From the NCBI GenBank assembly GCA_023430425.1, contig JAEZAR010000454.1:1-6267 (forward strand): a stretch of 6,267 bases of DNA, written 5' to 3'. The first letter of the stretch is position 1. Each line of letters starts with the position of its first letter. Shown here piece by piece: positions 1 to 4,797 of this stretch. The position numbers were made by a program, and so were the translations under genes. Origin of the DNA: Actinomycetes bacterium (GTDB lineage Bacteria; Actinomycetota; Actinomycetes; Actinomycetales; Cellulomonadaceae). Under the pieces are notes generated by a model that had not been told where the DNA came from, searched no databases, and saw only the letters and a program-made list of their open reading frames with translations.

Positions 1-660
1 GGGCTGCTCGCCCGACGCCGCACCGCGCGCGAGGAGGTCGTGCATCGACCACGCGCGTGGCGCGAGCGTCGCGGCGAGGCGGGTCCGCCCCGCCTCGTCC
101 AGCCGGTAGCCGTCGGCGAGGTCGCGCAGCCGCCGCCCCACCGCCGGCCAGGGGGTCGCGGGCTGGAGGGGCACCAGCCCGAACGCCGACCAGGCGAGGT
201 CCCACGTCCGGGTCCCCGGGCCGGCGCCGTCCCAGTCGACGAGCACGAGCCGGTCGTCGGTGACGACGAGGTTCCACGGTGCGAGGTCGTGGTGGATCAC
301 CAGGTCGTCGCCGTCGGCGGGGATCGGGCACACCCATGCGGCGTCCGCGGGCGGGGTCCAGCCGGCGAGCGCGTCGTGCAGGTCGCGTGCGAGTCGTCCG
401 ACGTCGGCGGCGTCGAGCGGCGGGTCGCCCGGGCCGCGCGGGTGGGCCGCGCGCCCGGGCACGTGCTCGAGCACGTGGCGTCCGGCGTCGTCCACGCCGA
501 ACGAGCGCGGCGACCCACGGAAGCCCACCGACCGCAGGTGCTCGAGCAGCGCGTGCACGGCGGGGGTCTGCGGGCCGCCGGGCTTGCGCACCGTGTCGCC
601 CACGCGCACGACGCCCGTGCTGACGTTGCCGCCGGTCAGCGGCACCTCGGGACCGTCCAT
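1..660 (-). CDS. APH/choline-kinase-fold phosphotransferase, partial (C-terminus beyond window start)
   Basis: The reverse strand from the ATG at 660 reads 220 codons with no stop, so the 3' end lies outside the window. The N-terminal part (about residues 8-70, LTGGNVSTGVVRVGDTVRKP then a VLEHVPG stretch) looks like a compact nucleotide-binding lobe. Residues 122-130 (IHHDLAPWN) are the Brenner catalytic motif HxDxxxxN, with H123, D125 and N130. They are followed by LVDWDGAGPG (139-148), whose aspartates D142 and D144 occupy the metal-binding DFG-like position, and by a TWDLAW segment. This supports an active small-molecule or protein-directed phosphotransferase, acting in the cytoplasm. Its substrate cannot be read from sequence, and aminoglycoside resistance should not be assumed. 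Similar actinobacterial proteins are sometimes annotated as trifolitoxin-immunity-like. A ribosome binding site (GAGGG, 665-669) overlaps the TGA stop of the upstream ppk2 gene. The gap is only 7 bp, so translational coupling is likely. Confidence 0.85.
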   Translation of the reverse strand, partial: MDGPEVPLTGGNVSTGVVRVGDTVRKPGGPQTPAVHALLEHLRSVGFRGSPRSFGVDDAGRHVLEHVPGRAAHPRGPGDPPLDAADVGRLARDLHDALAGWTPPADAAWVCPIPADGDDLVIHHDLAPWNLVVTDDRLVLVDWDGAGPGTRTWDLAWSAFGLVPLQPATPWPAVGRRLRDLADGYRLDEAGRTRLAATLAPRAWSMHDLLARGAASGEQP

Positions 661-667
661 GCGGCCC

Positions 668-1477
668 TCAGGCCTCGAGGAGCGTGGCCGCGTGGTCGGG
701 GACGTAGCGCTGGGTGTCCCGCGGCGGGCGGACGTACCCCGTCGACGGCGGTCGCTCGGGCAGGACGATCGGCTCCCGCTCGACCTCCCGGTAGTCCAGC
801 GTGCTGAGCAGGTGGTGGATCATGTCGAGGCGCGACCGGCGCTTGTTGTCGCTCTCGACGACGTACCAGGGCGCCTCGGGGATGTCCGTGTGCACGAGCA
901 TCTGGTCCTTGGCGCGCGAGTAGTCCTCCCAGCGGGTGATGGACTCGAGGTCGGTCGTCGACAGCTTCCACGACCGCATCGGGTCCGTCAGGCGGGAGCG
1001 GAACCGCGCCTCCTGCTCGGCGTCGGACACGGAGAACCAGTACTTGCGCAGGAGGATCCCGTCCTCGACGAGCATCCGCTCGAAGATCGGGCACTGGTGC
1101 AGGAAGCGGTGGTACTCGTCGGGCGTGCAGTAGCCCATGACGTGCTCGACGCCGGCGCGGTTGTACCAGGACCTGTCGAACAGGGCGATCTCCCCGGCCG
1201 CGGGCAGGTGCGCGACGTAGCGCTGGAAGTACCACTGCGTGCGCTCGCGCTCCGTCGGCGTCGGCAGCGCGACGATCCGCGCGACGCGCGGGTTGAGGTA
1301 CTGGGTGACGCGCTTGATCGTGGAGCCCTTGCCGGCGGCGTCGCGCCCCTCGAACACCACGACCAGGCGCTTGCCCTCCGCCCGCACCCACTCCTGGACC
1401 TTGACCAGCTCGCCCTGGAGCCGGAGCAGCTCGTCCTCGTAGAGCTTCTTCGGGTACCTCGACGTCGTCTCGGCCAT
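668..1477 (-). CDS. ppk2: Polyphosphate kinase 2, class I (single PPK2 domain)
   Basis: The product has 269 residues, the normal length for a one-domain PPK2. This family transfers phosphate between inorganic polyphosphate and nucleotides. Class I members mainly interconvert NDP and NTP, and so can regenerate ATP or GTP from polyphosphate or run in reverse. The Walker A loop is at residues 44-51 (GRDAAGKG, K50). The Walker B/PPK2 signature FDRSWYNRAGVE is at 100-111 (D101, R102). The polyphosphate-side segment PTPTERERTQWYFQRYVAHLP is at 72-92. The lid region is at about 170-190 (KLSTTDLESITRWEDYSRAK), and an APWYVVESDNKRRSR segment follows at 202-216. All motifs expected of class I are present, so the enzyme should be active. 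The ATG at 1477 fits the family N-terminus but lacks a clear Shine-Dalgarno sequence. The gene begins 37 bp after the ligase stop, and its own stop overlaps the next gene's ribosome binding site. The substrate class is inferred from motif resemblance only. Confidence 0.93.
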   Translation of the reverse strand: MAETTSRYPKKLYEDELLRLQGELVKVQEWVRAEGKRLVVVFEGRDAAGKGSTIKRVTQYLNPRVARIVALPTPTERERTQWYFQRYVAHLPAAGEIALFDRSWYNRAGVEHVMGYCTPDEYHRFLHQCPIFERMLVEDGILLRKYWFSVSDAEQEARFRSRLTDPMRSWKLSTTDLESITRWEDYSRAKDQMLVHTDIPEAPWYVVESDNKRRSRLDMIHHLLSTLDYREVEREPIVLPERPPSTGYVRPPRDTQRYVPDHAATLLEA

Positions 1478-1514
1478 GCCGTGAGCGTAGGCCTGGCGCC
1501 CGACGACCGGGTCG

Positions 1515-2585
1515 TCAGCCGAGGACGTCGGCGAGGTCGAAGCTCACCGGCACCTCGAGCTGCGCGAACGTGCACGAGCCCGGGTCGCGGTCCGGGCGCC
1601 AGCGCGCGAACTGCGCGACGTGGCGGAACCGGGTGCCCTCCATGTGGTCGTACCGCACCTCGAGGACGCGCTCCGGCCGCAGCGGCGTGAAGGACAGGTC
1701 CTTGCCGGAGTTCCACCTGCTGCTGGCGGCGTCGGTGGGGGTGCGCGAGCCGCCCTGCTGGGCGCCCGCGGCCCACGGGTGGTCCGCGACGTCCTCCGGC
1801 TTGACGACGAGCGGCTGGAGCTCGTCCCACAGCTCGCGGCGCCGCGCCATCGGGAAGGACGAGGCGACGCCGACGCTCGCCAGGCGGCCGTCGTCGTCGT
1901 AGAGGCCGAGGAGGAGGGACCCGATCGCGCGGTCGTCGTTCTTGTGGGATCGGTAGCCGGCGAGCACGCAGTCGGCGGTGCGCTCGTGCTTGATCTTGAA
2001 CATGACGCGCTTGTCGGGCTGGTACGTCGACGCGGGGTCCTTCGCGACGACGCCGTCCAGCCCCGCGCCCTCGAACCGCTCGAACCACTCGCGCGCCTCG
2101 GCGAGGTCGGTCGTGGTGCGGGTGAGGTACACACCCGGGCCGCCCCCCGCGACGGACTGCTCGAGGCGCGCCCGCCGGTCGGCGAAGGGCAGCCCCGTGA
2201 GGTCCTCGTCGTCGAGCGCGAGGAGGTCGAACGCGACGAAGACGGCCGGGGTCTGCCGGGACAGCAGCCGCACCCGGGTCTCCGCGGGGTGGATGCGCTG
2301 GAGCAACGCCTCGAAGTCCAGTCCGGTGCCGTCGGCGGAGGCGACGACGATCTCGCCGTCGACGACGCACCGCTCGGGGAGCTCACCCGTGACCGCGTCG
2401 ACGACCTCCGGGAAGTACCGGGTCATCGGCTTCGTGTTGCGACTGCCCAGCTCCACGTCGTCGCCGTCACGGAAGACGATCGTGCGGAAGCCGTCCCACT
2501 TGGGCTCGTAGACGTGGTCCGGCGGGATCTCCGGCACGGCCTTGGCCAGCATGGGCAGGACCGGCGGCATCACGGGCAGGCGCAT
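1515..2585 (-). CDS. ligC: LigC-type ATP-dependent DNA ligase
   Basis: The product has 356 residues, close to mycobacterial LigC (about 358). It joins nicked DNA through an enzyme-adenylate intermediate. The N-terminal MRLPVMPPVLPMLAK matches the LigC start, which is why the ATG at 2585 was chosen over a longer in-frame ATG at 2666. The nucleotidyltransferase domain spans about residues 10-205. Motif I is EPKWDGFR with nucleophile K29. DGEIV at 76-80 supplies E78. Motif III is FVAFDLLAL (116-124). Motif IV is EGAGLDGVVAK (172-182), and motif V is FKIKHERTADCVLAG (196-210). An OB-fold domain occupies the rest, including the conserved SFTPLRPERVLEVRYDHMEG stretch (298-317). It lacks the polymerase and nuclease domains of LigD. 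LigC enzymes are linked to alternative end joining or base excision repair, while NAD-dependent LigA is replicative. A GAGG lies only 2 nt before the ATG, so the ribosome binding site is weak. It is probably co-transcribed with the downstream ppk2. Confidence 0.93.
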   Translation of the reverse strand: MRLPVMPPVLPMLAKAVPEIPPDHVYEPKWDGFRTIVFRDGDDVELGSRNTKPMTRYFPEVVDAVTGELPERCVVDGEIVVASADGTGLDFEALLQRIHPAETRVRLLSRQTPAVFVAFDLLALDDEDLTGLPFADRRARLEQSVAGGGPGVYLTRTTTDLAEAREWFERFEGAGLDGVVAKDPASTYQPDKRVMFKIKHERTADCVLAGYRSHKNDDRAIGSLLLGLYDDDGRLASVGVASSFPMARRRELWDELQPLVVKPEDVADHPWAAGAQQGGSRTPTDAASSRWNSGKDLSFTPLRPERVLEVRYDHMEGTRFRHVAQFARWRPDRDPGSCTFAQLEVPVSFDLADVLG

Positions 2586-2617
2586 CGCCTCAGTGTGCTG
2601 GCGCCCACCGACGCCGT

Positions 2618-2638
2618 CGAGACGTCTCGCAGGCCTGC
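2618..2638. promoter_or_regulatory. Two abutting perfect palindromes upstream of the ligase gene
   Basis: CGAGACGTCTCG at 2618-2629 is a perfect 12-bp palindrome. It shares its last G with GCAGGCCTGC (2629-2638), a perfect 10-bp palindrome. Both lie in the 99-bp gap between the membrane-protein stop and the ligase start, 33-53 bp before the ligase ATG, where a promoter or operator would be expected. The CGAGAC/GTCTCG half-sites resemble, but do not match, the actinobacterial LexA box (CGAAC-N4-GTTCG), so SOS control is not supported. No convincing -35/-10 pair was found. They could also be chance in GC-rich DNA. Confidence 0.3.
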
Positions 2639-2647
2639 CCTCCCCGC

Positions 2648-2680
2648 GCCCCGGCGCCCCGTCCACCGCCCCGGCGCCCC
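2648..2680. repeat. 13-bp direct repeat pair (GCCCCGGCGCCCC)
   Basis: Identical 13-bp copies sit at 2648-2660 and 2668-2680, with a 20-bp period and GGCGCC palindromic cores. They lie just downstream of the membrane-protein stop codon and upstream of the palindrome pair. They may be part of a GC-rich transcript end or simple low-complexity DNA. No T-tract follows on the minus strand, so a classic terminator is not supported. Confidence 0.35.
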
Positions 2681-2684
2681 CGAG

Positions 2685-3527
2685 CTAGGCGACCGACTCC
2701 CCGCCGGCCAAGTCCTCCCCGGACCGCCAGAACTGCGTCGTCGCCCACAGGCCCACGGCGAGCAGGGGCACGCCGGCCGACGCGAAGACCACCGCGCCGT
2801 CGTCGGCGTCGGGGACGCGGTCCCGCAGGAGGTACGCCCACGCCGCGATCCAGAGCAGGACGGCCCCGACGGCGCACGACCAGATGTCGACGCGCCATCG
2901 GAAGGAGAACGAGCGCCAGAACCGGACGCTGCGCTCCGACACCGCCTCCCCGACCGGCCGGCCCGCCCGACCCAGCCACCCCGCCTTCTTCACGAGCGCG
3001 CCGAGGGCCGTCCCGAACGCCGCGGCGAGGATCATCCCCGTGACGACGAGGAACGTCTCGAGGTGTCCCCCGAACACGTACTCGAGGGTCTCCAGCACCG
3101 CCAGGCGCAGCACGCCCGCCGCCGCGGCACCGCTGACGACCAGCCAGACCACGTTCCACCGGACGGAGACGAGCCGCAGCCGGATGGTGACCGACCCCTG
3201 GGGCAGCAGAGTCGTGGGCCGGTGACCGGAGCGACCGCCCCAGGCGCCACGCCGCTGGTACTCGCCGAGCCAGATGAAGGTCATCGCCACGAGCGGCAGC
3301 ACCGCCGTGGAGATCGTGGCGAGCTGCGCCAGCCGCCGACCGGTCGCGTACGGCACCGACTGCCCGCCCAGGACGACGAGCACCACGCCGACGACGACCA
3401 GGTGGACGGCCAGCAGCCCGTAGCCGATGAGCAGCGTCCCGTTGGTGCCGATCGCCCGCCAGAACGCGCCCCCGACGGGGATCTCGACGTCGTCGAAGCC
3501 GGAGGGCGTGACCTTCGGCGCGGTCAC
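2685..3527 (-). CDS. Six-helix integral membrane protein of unknown function
   Basis: I do not recognise a family. The product has 280 residues and starts with GTG at 3527, preceded by GGAG with 7-nt spacing. Hydrophobic spans are near residues 31-54, 68-88, 124-144, 158-180, 214-234 and 244-267, suggesting six transmembrane helices and no cleaved signal peptide. The first 25 residues are polar and acidic (SGFDDVEIPVGGAFWRAIGTNG). The longer loops, about 89-123 and 181-213, are rich in Arg, Lys and Trp, which by the positive-inside rule would place them and both termini in the cytoplasm. No catalytic motif, ATP-binding loop or transporter signature is visible. It ends with TAG at 2685, 99 bp before the ligase gene. 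It is divergently oriented from the GGT-remnant/hydrolase pair and shares a 49-bp upstream region with it. High GC at third codon positions and the continuous hydrophobic pattern support a real gene. Confidence 0.8.
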   Translation of the reverse strand: MTAPKVTPSGFDDVEIPVGGAFWRAIGTNGTLLIGYGLLAVHLVVVGVVLVVLGGQSVPYATGRRLAQLATISTAVLPLVAMTFIWLGEYQRRGAWGGRSGHRPTTLLPQGSVTIRLRLVSVRWNVVWLVVSGAAAAGVLRLAVLETLEYVFGGHLETFLVVTGMILAAAFGTALGALVKKAGWLGRAGRPVGEAVSERSVRFWRSFSFRWRVDIWSCAVGAVLLWIAAWAYLLRDRVPDADDGAVVFASAGVPLLAVGLWATTQFWRSGEDLAGGESVA

Positions 3528-3576
3528 GTTCGGGCTCCGTGCATCGTCGGAGCCTACCCGGGCCTACCGTTCGGGT
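3528..3576. promoter_or_regulatory. Divergent promoter region with inverted and direct repeats
   Basis: This 49-bp spacer separates two divergent genes. On the plus strand TACCGT (3565-3570) fits the actinobacterial -10 pattern TAnnnT. It lies 6 nt before the ATG at 3577, a spacing compatible with a leaderless mRNA, and no Shine-Dalgarno is present there. On the minus strand TAGGCT (3556-3551) fits the same pattern for the membrane-protein gene. A perfect 6-bp inverted repeat TACCCG/CGGGTA (3555-3560 and 3572-3577) surrounds the plus -10 element. GCCTACC is repeated at 3552-3558 and 3562-3568, exactly 10 bp apart. No good -35 hexamer was seen. Operator function is inference. Confidence 0.35.
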
Positions 3577-3837
3577 ATGGCCCGATTCTCGCTCGCGGAC
3601 GACCACCCGAACGTCCTCGTGCCCGGCAAGCGGAGCTTCCACACGCTCGTCCCGGCGATGCTCGCGGACGCGTACGGCCAGGCCGAGCTCGTCCACGAAC
3701 CATGGGAGGCGAGGGGGCAGCCGCAGACCCGGGCCGCGATCGTCACCCGGCTCGTCGACGTCGGGTACGACGTCCAGCGCGGCGTCCTCGAAGGCGGCGC
3801 CGACCCGCGCGGCGACGGCGCCGCGCTCGGCTACTGA
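3577..3837 (+). pseudogene. Gamma-glutamyltransferase-like C-terminal fragment (probable remnant, 86 codons)
   Basis: The 86-residue product begins MARFSLADDHPNVLVPGKRS and continues FHTLVPAML, closely resembling the small-subunit segment FSLDPxHPNxLxPGKRPFHTLIPAM of YwrD/GGT-like Ntn hydrolases. GQPQTRAAIVTRLVDVGYDVQ (58-78) matches the later GQPQTQ...VTRxVDxGxDxQ stretch. The whole large subunit, the autocatalytic threonine and the usual C-terminal tail are absent, so it cannot be a working transferase alone. Between the matching blocks, residues 46-52 read EPWEARG, whereas the +2 frame there reads TMGGEG, the family motif. A 1-bp loss near 3696 and a 1-bp gain in the G-run at 3712-3716 would explain this. 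Third positions elsewhere are G/C, while GAA, CCA and the rare AGG cluster in the shifted segment. The in-frame ATG at 3427 was rejected because that stretch is antisense to the membrane gene. A genuine small protein remains possible. Confidence 0.6.
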
Positions 3838-3854
3838 CCGTCGCCCGACCACCC

Positions 3855-3860
3855 GAGGAG
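3855..3860 (+). promoter_or_regulatory. Strong ribosome binding site of the cysteine hydrolase
   Basis: GAGGAG lies 8 nt before the ATG at 3869. It is the clearest Shine-Dalgarno in the window, and it fixes the hydrolase start against longer in-frame reading that begins at 3539. Confidence 0.8.
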
Positions 3861-3868
3861 GCCGCCGC

Positions 3869-4678
3869 ATGGCACGGAACTTCCGCACGATCTACGAGCG
3901 CAGCACCGAGGGCGGCGTGCAGCTCGCCGCGAGCGCCGACCGCTGGCACCTCACCGACGACCACGTGCACCTCTCCCCGCACCACACGCGAGGGGGGCTG
4001 CTCAGGTTCGAGGCACAGCTCAAGCCGATCGTCGACAGCCCGGACCGCGGGGCCGTCGTCGTCATCGACATGCAGAACGACTTCTGCGCGCCCGGTGGGT
4101 GGACGGACGCCTCGGGCCTCGACTTCCGGGCCTGCCGGGAGGCGATCCCCGGGGTCCAGCGAGCGATCGACGCCGCGCGGGCGCACGACATGTGGGTCAT
4201 CTGGGTCTACTGGCACAACCGGCCGGACCTGCGGAACCTCGGTGCGCCGACCCTGTACTCGTTCAAGCACGAGGTCGACCAGGTGGGGATAGGTCAGGAC
4301 CTCGCCCGCGGCCCGGTGCTCACGCGCGGCTCGTGGGGCGCGGAGATGGTGGACGAGCTGAAGCCCTACATGGACGACGACGACATCATGATCGAGAAGG
4401 TGCGCATGTCCGGCTTCTACGGCACGCACCTGGACCAGGTCATGCGCACCCAGGGCATTCAGACGCTCTACCTCACCGGGGTCAACGTCGACCAGTGCGT
4501 GACGACGACGATGGAGGACGCCTACTTCCGCGACTACAACGTCGTGCTGCTCGAGGACGCCACGGCGACGTCGAGCCCGGCCTACTGCAAGGACGCGGTC
4601 GTGTTCAACGCTCGCAACTGCTGGGGCTTCTCGATGACCACGCAGGCCTTCGCGAACCCGCAGCCCTTCGACGGCTGA
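3869..4678 (+). CDS. Isochorismatase-family cysteine hydrolase (RutB/ureidoacrylate-amidohydrolase-like)
   Basis: The product has 269 residues. The core (about 61-262) is an isochorismatase-like alpha/beta hydrolase with the Asp-Lys-Cys triad. D67 lies in VVVIDMQNDFCAPGG, K177 in IEKVRMSGFYGT, and the nucleophile C210 in TGVNVDQCVTTT. The following segments (ED.YF..Y.VVLLEDATA, then FNARNCWGFS) align by eye with RutB-type ureidoacrylate amidohydrolases. The likely chemistry is hydrolysis of an amide or carbamoyl C-N bond in a small cytosolic metabolite. A different amide, such as biuret or N-carbamoylsarcosine, is equally possible. An additional segment of about 60 residues at the N-terminus (rich in His and Asp, DDHVHLSPHHTRGG at 30-43) is longer than in RutB. 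No other rut genes are present, so pyrimidine catabolism is not implied. It sits 31 bp after the GGT-like fragment, probably on the same transcript. All triad residues are intact, so the enzyme is probably active. Confidence 0.9.
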   Translation: MARNFRTIYERSTEGGVQLAASADRWHLTDDHVHLSPHHTRGGLLRFEAQLKPIVDSPDRGAVVVIDMQNDFCAPGGWTDASGLDFRACREAIPGVQRAIDAARAHDMWVIWVYWHNRPDLRNLGAPTLYSFKHEVDQVGIGQDLARGPVLTRGSWGAEMVDELKPYMDDDDIMIEKVRMSGFYGTHLDQVMRTQGIQTLYLTGVNVDQCVTTTMEDAYFRDYNVVLLEDATATSSPAYCKDAVVFNARNCWGFSMTTQAFANPQPFDG

Positions 4679-4711
4679 GGCCGGGGTGCCACCGCTCCTC
4701 GCGGGGTTGGT

Positions 4712-4748
4712 CGGGGCTGCCGCGGCGGCCCCGCCAGTGCCTTGGCGG
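4712..4748. terminator. Overlapping GC hairpins between convergent genes, possible bidirectional terminator
   Basis: Hairpin 1 (4712-4733) has a 9-pair stem including one G-T pair and a CGCG loop. Hairpin 2 (4731-4748) has a perfect 6-bp stem CCGCCA/TGGCGG with a 6-nt loop. They share 4731-4733, so only one can form fully at a time. They lie between the hydrolase stop (4678) and the convergent HNH stop (4798), where a terminator is expected. No T-tract follows on either strand, so intrinsic termination is uncertain. The rest of the 119-bp gap shows nothing else. Confidence 0.4.
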
Positions 4749-4797
4749 TGAGCCTCGGCTCAGGCGCTCAAGTCACGCGTGGTCTGGCGCCGGGCAC

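Noticed and set aside
1..660. An aminoglycoside resistance gene
   Set aside because: Only the general APH-fold catalytic motifs are present. The chromosomal setting gives no sign of a resistance cassette, and the substrate cannot be inferred.
260..1690. A 476-codon open frame on the plus strand
   Set aside because: It is antisense to the phosphotransferase and ppk2, both of which have full family motifs.
2617..2630. A LexA/SOS box upstream of the ligase
   Set aside because: The half-sites are CGAGAC/GTCTCG with no 4-bp spacer and lack the CGAAC...GTTCG pattern.
2586..2666. N-terminal extension of the ligase to an ATG at 2666
   Set aside because: The additional 27 residues are Gly/Arg-rich, do not resemble LigC, and lie over the palindromes and direct repeats. 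MRLPVMPP at 2585 matches the family start.
3539..3868. N-terminal extension of the cysteine hydrolase to 3539
   Set aside because: That frame overlaps the GGT fragment out of frame and reads as Ser/Arg/Thr-rich sequence. The strong GAGGAG site places the start at 3869.
1620..4292. An 890-codon open frame on the plus strand
   Set aside because: It runs antisense across the ligase and the membrane-protein gene and then out of frame over the GGT fragment and hydrolase. Its product is low-complexity Arg/Pro/Asp-rich, typical of shadow frames in high-GC DNA.
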